Origin: Paracoccaceae bacterium
Lineage (GTDB): Bacteria; Pseudomonadota; Alphaproteobacteria; Rhodobacterales; Rhodobacteraceae
DNA length: 20,973 nucleotides
Assembly: GCA_021767525.1 (NCBI GenBank)
Contig: JAASTF010000018.1
Location: forward strand, 1 to 20,973
Direction: 5' to 3'
In this document: positions 14,636 to 20,973 of the stretch, piece after piece
How the letters are laid out: each line of letters opens with the position of its first letter
Position numbering within the stretch: the first letter of the stretch is position 1
Notes under the pieces: model-generated
What the model was told of the DNA's origin: nothing
Database searches by the model: none
What the model saw: only the letters and a program-made list of their open reading frames with translations
Made by a program: the position numbers and the translations under genes

Positions 14636-15636
14636 CACATGAACTCCGTCAGCGACAGGCGCGACAGGCGCACCGTTACGGTGTAAAGGCTTTCGAGGCT
14701 GGACTGCACGTGTTCCAGCCGCGTGGCGGTTTCGTAAGGGTCGACCGACAGCAAGGTGCCCCGCGATTGTTCAAGCGCCAGTTTTTCGCTGGCCAGCCGC
14801 ACGGTCGTTTCCTCAAGGCGGGCCTGGGTCACGCCCAGATCGGCACGCACCGCCGACAGCCCGTCCTGGCCGGAAAAAAGCGCAACCGCCGCGTCACCAT
14901 AGATCGCTCCACGCGTGGTCAGCCCGATGGCCGGATCGTCCGCGATCGCGGCCAGCGCGATGTGTTTCAGAGTGTCGCGCAGCGCCTCATGGTCGGCGCG
15001 CAGATCCAGCCGGACGCTTTCATCCTGTGCGACGCGAAAAGCGGGGATCGAACTGGGCGATCCCTGGTAGGCCACCGTGTCGAATGCACCGCCGGGCGTG
15101 TCGAACCAGGCGTCGACCGCGGCGCGGATGTCGGCAAGGCTGCTCAGCCCGCTGACCGCTCCGCGCAAATCGGACAGGATCGTTTCGGCATCGGCCAGCG
15201 CCGACTGCTCGACCGCAACGCCGGCAAAAAGGCTGCGACCGGCGATCCGCGTGTTCAACAGCGACACGGCGCGGTTAAAGATGTCGCGGGCCTGCACGGC
15301 GCCCACCTCGGACGTTTCGGACAGGCCGGTTTCGGACAGGTCCATCAGGCTTTTGGCCAGGTCGCTCGACATGTCCTGCAGGTTGCCAAGCGCGGTTTGC
15401 ATCGCGTCGGTGGTGGCGGCGGCCTCGGTCGCCGACTGTCGGAAAGCTGCGTTGCCGGTCATGCGCTGTTCGATATCGGACAGCGCGGCAAAATCCCCGG
15501 TCAAATGGCGGATCGGATCGGCGGTCTGGCCCGAGGTCAGTTCCAGCGAGAGGCGCTGCATTTCATCGCGCAGCGCCACGTTCTGTCGCCGCAGCAGGAA
15601 TTGCGAGGTCAGGTCGCCCAGCGTGGTGATGGTCAT
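14635..15636 (-). CDS. flgL: FlgL, hook-filament junction protein
   Basis: This 333-residue secreted protein connects FlgK to the filament. The N-terminal helix region (about 1-130) is flagellin-like, with the conserved LRRQNVALRDEMQRLSLELT and DIEQRMTGN stretches. A variable central domain follows (about 140-240), and the C-terminal helix (about 270-333) contains ADLGVTQARLEETTVRLASE, the coiled region that pairs with the N-terminus in flagellin-family proteins. The start at ATG 15636 lies only 3 nt from the flgK stop. As expected for an export substrate, there is no cleavable signal peptide. The last codons overlap the start of flgI. Confidence 0.93.
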   Translation of the reverse strand: MTITTLGDLTSQFLLRRQNVALRDEMQRLSLELTSGQTADPIRHLTGDFAALSDIEQRMTGNAAFRQSATEAAATTDAMQTALGNLQDMSSDLAKSLMDLSETGLSETSEVGAVQARDIFNRAVSLLNTRIAGRSLFAGVAVEQSALADAETILSDLRGAVSGLSSLADIRAAVDAWFDTPGGAFDTVAYQGSPSSIPAFRVAQDESVRLDLRADHEALRDTLKHIALAAIADDPAIGLTTRGAIYGDAAVALFSGQDGLSAVRADLGVTQARLEETTVRLASEKLALEQSRGTLLSVDPYETATRLEHVQSSLESLYTVTVRLSRLSLTEFM

Positions 15637-15639
15637 GGA

Positions 15640-17088
15640 TCAGATCCTCATCAGGGTGTCGATCAATTGGCCGACGGTTTCGATCACCCGCGCGTTCGCG
15701 GCATAGCTTTGTTCGATCAGCAACAGTTTCTGCATTTCTGCATCGGTATCCACGCCGCCCTCGCGCTGCACCGCGATCAGCGCGTCACGCTGCGCCGTGA
15801 CAAAGGCATTGCGGCGCTCTTGCTCGTTCAGGCCCGAGGCGGCGCGCGATTGCAGATCCGCCACCAGCCCGTGAACCGACCGCGCCACACCCGGCAGCGC
15901 GCCCGAAACCGGCGGAGTGGCCTCGCCCAACGCCGCGCTCATCGCGGTCAGCAGGGCGCCGTTGCCCGTCGGCCCCGGGCCCAGCGCCGCCAGACCATCA
16001 CGCAAGCGCCAGCTTTCGCCGCCGGCGGCGGGATCGACGGCAGCATTCAATTGCAGGCGGCCCGCCAGGCCGACCTCATCGGCGGCGGTGACGATGCCTC
16101 CAACATCGGTGAAAAGCCCCGCATCGCCCGGCGCCAGCGTCGGGTCGACCGCTGTACCCTGGAACCGCTCGGCCAGGTCACGGGCGATACCGTCGAGATC
16201 GGCCTGGGCCTGCACCAGCGTATCGTCGCGCAGGGCGAACAGGGCGCCCAGCGAACCGCCGCGCAGCGGGCCACCCGGCGGGTCGTTCGACACCGGCTGA
16301 CCATTGATCGTCAGCCCCGACAACAGACCCCCGCCCTGCGTCATGTGCGGCAGGATCGTGGGGGTCGGCGTGAACCCGATCTCGGCGGCCTGACCTTCGA
16401 ACAGGACGGCGCCGTTGGGGGTATAAAGCGCCACCCGGTTGTGATCGCGCGGGGCCACGCGGACGGGCACGATCTGGCTGATTTCGTCCAACATCCTGTC
16501 CCGTTGATCCAGAAGCGCAGCCTCTTCATGGCCTCTGGCCGACACCAGGCGGGTGTTCATATCCTCAAGATCGCCCAAAAGCGTGTTCAGCCGCGTCACC
16601 TGCGTATCGATGGCGCGGTCGGCCTCTTCGCGCAGCCGTTGATAGCCGTCGGACATGGCGTTCAGCTTGTCGGCCACCTCTCCGGCGCGGGTCGCCGCGA
16701 TATCCAGCCGGGTGCTGGCGTTGGGCTGGCTGGCGGCCGCCACCAGTGCGGCGTCGAACTCGGCCACCAGCGTGCCCAGCGCGCCGGGCGCGCCGGGCTG
16801 CCCGGCAATGTCGGACACGCGCTGCATGTAATCGCTGCGCGTTTGCGACTCGGCATGATCGGCATCGGCCATGCGCCGGTCGGCGATCAGCGCCTGGTCG
16901 ACATGGCGGTGCATCCCGGTGACCGAAACGCCGCCACGTCCGCCAATCGCGCGCGCCGCCAGTTCCAGGCTGCGCGGCGCATACCCCTCGGTGGTTGCGT
17001 TCGAGACGTTGGACGAGACAACCTCGGCCCCGCGCGAGGCGGCGGTCAGCCCCGACAATGCATTGGATAGCGCGCCTGAAATGCTCAT
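15640..17088 (-). CDS. flgK: FlgK, hook-associated protein 1
   Basis: This 482-residue protein is the first hook-filament junction protein, shorter than enteric FlgK (about 547) because the middle domains are reduced. The N-terminus MSISGALSNALSGLTAASRG leads to VVSSNVSNATTEGYAPRSLE, the rod/hook-family signature with the ANTEGY-like motif. A coiled region (about 85-180) is followed by the variable domain, then a C-terminal block with LNEQERRNAFVTAQRDAL and the family tail LLIEQSYAANARVIETVGQL, ending in IDTLMRI. The start at ATG 17088 has AAAGG 8 nt upstream and lies 21 nt after the flgE stop. It is exported through the type III apparatus encoded elsewhere in the window. Confidence 0.96.
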   Translation of the reverse strand: MSISGALSNALSGLTAASRGAEVVSSNVSNATTEGYAPRSLELAARAIGGRGGVSVTGMHRHVDQALIADRRMADADHAESQTRSDYMQRVSDIAGQPGAPGALGTLVAEFDAALVAAASQPNASTRLDIAATRAGEVADKLNAMSDGYQRLREEADRAIDTQVTRLNTLLGDLEDMNTRLVSARGHEEAALLDQRDRMLDEISQIVPVRVAPRDHNRVALYTPNGAVLFEGQAAEIGFTPTPTILPHMTQGGGLLSGLTINGQPVSNDPPGGPLRGGSLGALFALRDDTLVQAQADLDGIARDLAERFQGTAVDPTLAPGDAGLFTDVGGIVTAADEVGLAGRLQLNAAVDPAAGGESWRLRDGLAALGPGPTGNGALLTAMSAALGEATPPVSGALPGVARSVHGLVADLQSRAASGLNEQERRNAFVTAQRDALIAVQREGGVDTDAEMQKLLLIEQSYAANARVIETVGQLIDTLMRI

Positions 17089-17109
17089 GGCTTTGGCCTT
17101 TCGTCAGGA

Positions 17110-18411
17110 TCAGCGTTTGATATTCGTGGTTTCCTGCAACATCTCGTCGACGGTTTGGATGACCTTGGCGTTCGACGAATAGGCCCGTTGCGTCTGGATC
17201 ATCGAGGTCAGCTCGCCCGCCACATCGGTGGTCGATTCCTCGCGCGCATAGGCCACCACGTCGCCGGTGGGGCCGTCACCGGCATCCCACAGGAAAAAGG
17301 TGCCGCTGTCTGGCGAAGGCAGATATGTCTGGCGATCCAGCGCGACCATACCGTTCGGGTTGGGCATGTCGACCAGCGGAATCTGATAGACGCGGCGCGT
17401 GATCCCGGTGTCGAAAAACGCGTGGACAAAGCCGTTTTCATCCACCTCGACCGAGGTCATGTTGCCCACCGGCGAGCCGTCCTTGGAAATCGAAACCGGC
17501 GCGAAACTGTCGGAAAGCTGGGTCAGGCCGCTGCTTTCGCCGGGGCGGCCAATGGTGATCTCCATCGGGCCACCGGCCACGTTGACGATCATCGACCCGG
17601 TGGCCGGGTCATAGGTGCCGCCCGAAACGGTGCTGACCGTCGCAAGCGTCCCGCCCGAGGTGCGGCTGTCATCGAAGGTCAGGTCGTATTCACCGATCAG
17701 GGCGCCGCCTTGGGCCGAATCGCGGATCACCAGCGTCCAGGCATTGGACGAGCCACTGGCCGGGACGGTCGGGGTAAACTCCACCGACAGGCTTTCCGAG
17801 GTGCCGAGGTTGTCGAAATACTCGACCGACAATTCTTGCGTGTCACCCGATGCGCCGGCGGCGGTGTCGACGGCGGGCAGGTTCACGCCCAGCGACATCC
17901 GCGTGGTCGGCTCGCCGGTGAACTGGTTGACGTTGATCTGCACCGGCTCCAACCCGGCGGAGGTGTCGCGCGGATAGCTGGGAATGGTGCCGTCGGGCAG
18001 GGCCGGCCAGCCCAGCAGAACCAGCCCGGATTCGGTGCGCAGATACCCCTCGGCATCGGTGCGGAATGACCCCGTGGTGCTGAGATACATGGTCGTGTCG
18101 CCATTGCCCGCATCCACCTCGGTGCCGCGGGCGACAGGCAGAAAGCCGCGGCCGCGCACCGACAGGTCGGTTGCGTTCGACGTGGTCACAAGCGAGCCGC
18201 TTTGGTCGATCAGGCGCTGGCTGGTGGTGCGCACGCCACCTGCGGTATAGGCGCCGCCCGAGCTTGACAGAACCATCGAATGAAAGTCGGTTTCGACACG
18301 CCGGTATCCGTAGGTCGAAGAGTTCGCGATATTGTCCGAGATCGAGGCCAACCGGCTGGCATTCGCCGCCAGCCCCGCCACGCCCGCGTTAAGCGAAGAG
18401 GAAATCGTCAT
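17110..18411 (-). CDS. flgE: FlgE, flagellar hook protein
   Basis: This 433-residue protein forms the flexible hook. I use ATG 18411: AAAGG lies 7 nt upstream and MTISSSLNAGVAGLAANASR is the typical start; the open frame extends 8 codons further to weak upstream starts. The N-terminus carries SDNIANSSTYGYRRVETDFH, the rod/hook signature. The middle has the FlgE pattern (GRGFLPVARGTE, TGSFRTDAEGYLRTESGLVLLGW) and a variable central domain. The C-terminal block ELTSMIQTQRAYSSNAKVIQ, followed by TVDEMLQETTNIKR, is diagnostic. It is first in the flgE-flgK-flgL-flgI group; upstream is a CtrA-type box at 18470-18484. No signal peptide is expected or seen. Hook proteins share ends with FlgF and FlgG, but the length favours FlgE. 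Confidence 0.95.
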   Translation of the reverse strand: MTISSSLNAGVAGLAANASRLASISDNIANSSTYGYRRVETDFHSMVLSSSGGAYTAGGVRTTSQRLIDQSGSLVTTSNATDLSVRGRGFLPVARGTEVDAGNGDTTMYLSTTGSFRTDAEGYLRTESGLVLLGWPALPDGTIPSYPRDTSAGLEPVQINVNQFTGEPTTRMSLGVNLPAVDTAAGASGDTQELSVEYFDNLGTSESLSVEFTPTVPASGSSNAWTLVIRDSAQGGALIGEYDLTFDDSRTSGGTLATVSTVSGGTYDPATGSMIVNVAGGPMEITIGRPGESSGLTQLSDSFAPVSISKDGSPVGNMTSVEVDENGFVHAFFDTGITRRVYQIPLVDMPNPNGMVALDRQTYLPSPDSGTFFLWDAGDGPTGDVVAYAREESTTDVAGELTSMIQTQRAYSSNAKVIQTVDEMLQETTNIKR

Positions 18412-18469
18412 GGATACGCCTTTCTGCTGCATCAACCAATCATTGGGACACAGGCATAAGGGCGCGGGC

Positions 18470-18484
18470 TTAACAGCGGGCTAA
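18470..18484 (-). promoter_or_regulatory. CtrA-type box upstream of flgE
   Basis: The minus strand reads TTAG-CCCGCTG-TTAA, one mismatch from TTAA-N7-TTAA, with the CC after the first half as in the fliF copy. It ends 58 nt before the flgE start, in the 87-nt gap after motB. TTATGC lies about 19 nt downstream of the first half-site and could be a -10 element. Confidence 0.55.
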
Positions 18485-18498
18485 TAGATAAAATACGA

Positions 18499-19356
18499 TC
18501 AACGGTCCGAGCGCAGCAGGATCACCTCCAACCTGTTGTTGCGCGCCAGCATCGGGTTGCGCGTTGCCGGTTCGCGGTCGGCATGGCCGGTGATCCGGCT
18601 GACCCGCCCGGCGGGCAGATCGGCGCTTTCCAGCAGCCCGCGCAGCGCATCGGCGCGCGCGGTCGACAGCGACCAGACCGGGTTGTCAGCCAGGACCAGC
18701 GGGCGCGCGGCCACGTGCCCTTCGATCGCAACCGCATTGTCGACCAGACCGAAAACCCGGACCAGCATCGCCGAAAGATCGCGCAAAAGACGGGTCGGCG
18801 TGGCGCTGCCGCCGTCGAACAGCGTCGCGCCATCGATGTCGAACAGCTCGATCACCAGGCCCTCGTCGGTGACGCGCGTGACGATGTGCTTCAACTGGTC
18901 TTCACGCACCATGCTTTCGCCGCCGCGGCCCATCAGCGCCTCTTCGACAGCCTTGAACGCCTCGTCCTGCGCGCCGGCGCCGGCATCGCCATCGCTGCCT
19001 TCGTCCGAGACGCCGCTTTCCCCGCGCGCCCGGTTCGACTCGGTCGGGCGCAGGTTCGTGGCCCCGGTGCCCATCTGCGGCAGCGTGTCTTCCGAGAACA
19101 TGCTGCTGCCGCCAAAGGCACCTTCGCCCCCGCCCGAAATCCGCGCCATCGGCACGGTGGGCGTGAAATATTCCGCAATACCCTTGCGTTGCTTTTCCGT
19201 TGTCGCGTTCAACAGCCACATCAAAAGGAAAAACGCCATCATGGCGGTGACAAAGTCGGCATAGGCCACTTTCCACGCCCCACCGTGGTGCCCATCGCCG
19301 CCGACGACCTTTTTCCGTTTGATGATGACTGGCGCGGCGTTGCCTTGCGCGCCCAT
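18499..19356 (-). CDS. motB: MotB, stator subunit with peptidoglycan-binding domain
   Basis: This stator protein carries the proton-binding Asp and anchors the stator to the cell wall. I prefer ATG 19356 (285 residues), with AAGG 8 nt upstream; a GTG at 19365 would add three residues. A basic N-terminus (IIKRKK) is followed by the single membrane helix AWKVAYADFVTAMMAFFLLM (residues 27-46), where D34 is the channel Asp. A Gly/Ser/Glu-rich linker spans about 60-140. The OmpA-like peptidoglycan-binding domain (about 150-285) contains DGATLFDGGSATPT, IEGHVAARPL, WSLSTARADALRGLL, RITGHADREP and NNRLEVILLRS. The gene is separated from motA by about 10 kb and by several transcription units. Confidence 0.97.
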   Translation of the reverse strand: MGAQGNAAPVIIKRKKVVGGDGHHGGAWKVAYADFVTAMMAFFLLMWLLNATTEKQRKGIAEYFTPTVPMARISGGGEGAFGGSSMFSEDTLPQMGTGATNLRPTESNRARGESGVSDEGSDGDAGAGAQDEAFKAVEEALMGRGGESMVREDQLKHIVTRVTDEGLVIELFDIDGATLFDGGSATPTRLLRDLSAMLVRVFGLVDNAVAIEGHVAARPLVLADNPVWSLSTARADALRGLLESADLPAGRVSRITGHADREPATRNPMLARNNRLEVILLRSDR

Positions 19357-19390
19357 ATCCACCACCTTTTTTACTCACCCGGGGTAAGGA

Positions 19391-19405
19391 TTAGCGCAAG
19401 GTTTC
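19391..19405 (-). promoter_or_regulatory. Weak CtrA-like element upstream of motB
   Basis: The minus strand reads GAAACC-TTGCG-CTAA, three mismatches from TTAACC-N5-TTAA, 34 nt before the motB ATG. This is weak evidence on its own, but it sits where a motB promoter is needed, since motB follows the unrelated gene alkB. It overlaps a short hairpin (GCAAG/CTTGC). Confidence 0.22.
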
Positions 19406-19477
19406 TTGCCAGGGTCTTAATCTCCTGTGGCGCAATCGTGGCAACCGGCGGCAATTCGAACTAAAGCCAAGGCAGTT

Positions 19478-20098
19478 TCAGGTAACCACCCGGCACGTGA
19501 GGTTCAGCCGCCCGCCCCTGGGCAGCAGCGTGGACGAGCCGAACCTGATCCGGTCCACCCCGTGATGCACCAGCCGCGCGTCGCCGCCCATCACCAGCAC
19601 GTCGCCCGATGTCAGCCACAGGCTTTCCGTCTTGCCTCCGCGCTCCACGTTACCGACCCGAAACAGACCCTCGTCGCCCAGGCTGATCGACAGAACGGGC
19701 CAGGAAAAATCGGCCTCGTCGCGATCCTGGTGCAGGCCCATCCGCGCGCCCTCGCCATAGTAATTGACCAGGCAGCAATCGGGATCGCGCGTGTCGCTGA
19801 CCAGGTGCCGCCACACCGCCAGCACCATCTCGGGGATCGGCGGCCAGTCGGCGCCCGACGGGTGCCGCGGCTCGTAGCGATAGCCGCGCCTGTCGCTGAC
19901 CCAGCCAACCCGCCCGGCCGAGGTCATGCGCACGCTCATCTGCTTGCCGAACCGCGTTTCGGGATGGAACATCGGCGCGGCGGCCACCACGTCGCGCAGC
20001 GCCGCCACCAGGCCCATCTGCGCCTGCGTATCCAGAAACGCCTTGTAAACGTCGATGCCGCGCAGGTTCTGGGGGCTGTTGGCCGGGAAATTACCCAT
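19478..20098 (-). CDS. alkB: AlkB, 2-oxoglutarate/Fe(II) DNA repair dioxygenase
   Basis: This 206-residue enzyme removes methyl groups from 1-methyladenine and 3-methylcytosine in DNA or RNA by oxidation, releasing formaldehyde. All ligands are visible: the Fe(II) set H123 and D125 in NYYGEGARMGLHQDRDE plus H179 (LVHHGVD), and the 2-oxoglutarate motif RxNxTxR at R197, N199, T201 and R203 (GRLNLTCR). The nucleotide-lid block MSVRMTSAGRVGWVSDRRGY matches E. coli AlkB closely. The start at ATG 20098 follows an in-frame TGA; no good Shine-Dalgarno is seen, so translation may be weak or leaderless. The gene is divergent from dnaK with a 168-nt shared gap, and probably unrelated in function to the flagellar genes beside it. 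Confidence 0.93.
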   Translation of the reverse strand: MGNFPANSPQNLRGIDVYKAFLDTQAQMGLVAALRDVVAAAPMFHPETRFGKQMSVRMTSAGRVGWVSDRRGYRYEPRHPSGADWPPIPEMVLAVWRHLVSDTRDPDCCLVNYYGEGARMGLHQDRDEADFSWPVLSISLGDEGLFRVGNVERGGKTESLWLTSGDVLVMGGDARLVHHGVDRIRFGSSTLLPRGGRLNLTCRVVT

Positions 20099-20126
20099 GA
20101 TTCATCTATTCGGTCTATTTGCGGTG

Positions 20127-20158
20127 CTTGCAGGGTGCCAGACCCCTCCTTATATACG
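20127..20158 (+). promoter_or_regulatory. RpoH (sigma-32) type heat-shock promoter of dnaK
   Basis: CTTG at 20127-20130 and CTTATATACG at 20149-20158, 18 nt apart, fit the alphaproteobacterial RpoH consensus CTTG-N17/18-CYTATnTnnG at every specified base. Transcription would start near 20165, leaving an untranslated leader of about 100 nt before dnaK. Confidence 0.75.
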
Positions 20159-20169
20159 CCGGGAAGCGT

Positions 20170-20188
20170 GGCACCGCACCCCGGTGCC
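20170..20188 (+). other. Hairpin at the predicted 5' end of the dnaK transcript
   Basis: A perfect 7-bp inverted repeat (GGCACCG at 20170-20176, CGGTGCC at 20182-20188) with a 5-nt loop lies just after the predicted heat-shock start site. It is far from the ribosome binding site, so it may protect the 5' end of the mRNA. It does not resemble the CIRCE operator. Confidence 0.5.
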
Positions 20189-20266
20189 GCACAACAATTC
20201 GGGGCAAGGATGCCATAACGGGTCCACGCCTCGTGTCATCGCCTTGAAAAGAAAGGGATCGAAAAC

Positions 20267-20973
20267 ATGGGTAAAGTGATCGGTATCGACCTCGGCACCA
20301 CCAACAGCTGCATCGCCATCATGGACGGCTCGCAGCCCCGGGTCATCGAAAACTCCGAAGGGACGCGCACGACACCGTCGATCGTCGCCTTCACCGACGA
20401 CGAGCGTCTGGTGGGCCAGCCCGCGAAACGCCAGGCTGTCACCAACGCCACCAACACCATCTTCGGCGTCAAGCGCCTGATCGGCCGTCGGTTCGACGAC
20501 GAGGATCTGGCCAAGGACAAGAAGAACATGCCGTTCAACGTCGTCGATGGCGGCAATGGCGATGCATGGGTCGAGGTGAAGGGCGAAAAATACAGCCCCA
20601 GCCAAATCTCGGCCTTCATCCTGGGCAAGATGAAGGAAACCGCCGAGAGCTATCTGGGCGAGGAAGTGACCCAGGCGGTCATCACCGTGCCCGCGTATTT
20701 CAACGACGCACAGCGCCAGGCCACCAAGGACGCCGGCAAGATCGCCGGGCTTGAGGTTCTGCGCATCATCAACGAACCGACCGCGGCCGCGCTGGCCTAT
20801 GGCCTGGACAAGGAAGAAAGCCAGACCATCGCCGTTTACGACCTTGGCGGCGGCACCTTCGATGTGACCATCCTGGAAATCGACGACGGCCTGTTCGAGG
20901 TCAAGTCGACCAACGGCGACACCTTCCTGGGCGGCGAAGACTTTGACATGCGGATCGTCAACTACCTGGCGGA
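20267..20973 (+). CDS. dnaK: DnaK (Hsp70) chaperone, partial, 5' end only
   Basis: The start is ATG 20267 and the frame is open to the end of the window, giving the first 235 complete codons out of roughly 640. DnaK is the ATP-dependent Hsp70 chaperone working with DnaJ and GrpE. The actin-like ATPase domain is unmistakable: phosphate loop 1 GIDLGTTNSCIAIMDG at the N-terminus, then the segment AVITVPAYFNDAQRQATKDA, RIINEPTAAALAYGLDKEE and phosphate loop 2 VYDLGGGTFDVTILEI. AAAGGG lies 9 nt upstream of the start. A near-perfect RpoH-type promoter precedes it. The substrate-binding domain and any following dnaJ are outside the window. No trace of a CIRCE/HrcA operator is seen. Confidence 0.99.
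   Translation, partial: MGKVIGIDLGTTNSCIAIMDGSQPRVIENSEGTRTTPSIVAFTDDERLVGQPAKRQAVTNATNTIFGVKRLIGRRFDDEDLAKDKKNMPFNVVDGGNGDAWVEVKGEKYSPSQISAFILGKMKETAESYLGEEVTQAVITVPAYFNDAQRQATKDAGKIAGLEVLRIINEPTAAALAYGLDKEESQTIAVYDLGGGTFDVTILEIDDGLFEVKSTNGDTFLGGEDFDMRIVNYLA

Noticed and set aside
14710..17070. 786-codon plus-strand open frame antisense to flgL and flgK
   Set aside because: It is rich in Arg, Gln and His and is the typical third-position shadow of GC-rich genes on the other strand; no ribosome binding site or recognisable domain.
19396..19420. Possible sigma-54 promoter (TGGCA ... TTGC) before motB
   Set aside because: The GG and GC elements are 11 nt apart instead of the required 10, and the -24 part lacks the usual CAC, so the match is probably chance.
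20140..20152. AAGGAGGGG on the minus strand upstream of alkB looking like a ribosome binding site
   Set aside because: No ATG or GTG follows at a useful distance; the alkB ATG is over 40 nt further and preceded by an in-frame stop. The bases are explained by the dnaK -10 region on the other strand.
1..20973. CRISPR arrays, insertion sequences, tRNA genes, prophage or toxin-antitoxin genes
   Set aside because: No direct-repeat arrays, transposase motifs, terminal inverted repeats or tRNA-like folds were seen; the window is packed with conserved core genes.

Overview
The window is GC-rich DNA whose gene content and gene order point to an alphaproteobacterium of the order Rhodobacterales (roseobacter/Rhodobacter type). 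Except for its right end it is flagellar: I count 18 flagellar or motor genes (one partial), plus alkB and the start of dnaK. The family names come from recognising the proteins by eye; no database search was run.

Layout. (1) 1-953, plus strand: the 3' part of flgH (L-ring) and a FliL-family gene, ending tail to tail with the next operon. (2) 966-10103, minus strand, transcribed right to left: fliL, a small coiled-coil membrane protein (DUF6468-like), a MotE-like protein, motA, a large periplasmic protein (probable MotK), an unlisted 33-codon small ORF, flhA, fliR, flhB and a FliJ-like coiled-coil protein. Most junctions are 4-nt ATGA overlaps, which implies strong translational coupling. (3) 10233-13441, plus strand: fliF (MS-ring), fliH-like, fliN and fliP, closed by a strong rho-independent terminator. 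(4) 13535-18411, minus strand: flgE, flgK, flgL and flgI (hook, hook-filament junctions, P-ring). (5) 18499-20098, minus strand: motB, then alkB (DNA/RNA dealkylation). (6) 20267 to the end, plus strand: the first 235 codons of dnaK behind a near-consensus RpoH-type heat-shock promoter.

How the genes work together. FlhA, FlhB, FliR and FliP form the export gate. FliF is the membrane ring on which FliN (C-ring) and FliH (ATPase partner) assemble. FlgI and FlgH are the P and L bushings, FlgE is the hook, and FlgK and FlgL join hook to filament. MotA and MotB are the proton-driven stator. The two FliL proteins, the MotE-like protein and the MotK-like protein form a membrane/periplasm set that should act on the stator. 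fliG, fliM, fliI, fliQ and flagellin are not in the window.

Regulation. The fliL/fliF divergent region and the flgE upstream region each carry a TTAA-N7-TTAA type element with one mismatch, as expected for CtrA control in alphaproteobacteria. Weaker relatives lie upstream of motA, the small ORF/flhA and motB.

Most worth checking: the 33-codon small ORF with a perfect Shine-Dalgarno that overlaps the flhA start; the His/Asp-rich linkers next to the membrane segment in both FliL proteins; and the periplasmic MotK/MotE module. There is no CRISPR array, transposon, tRNA or rRNA, and no stretch above 300 bases without a gene.
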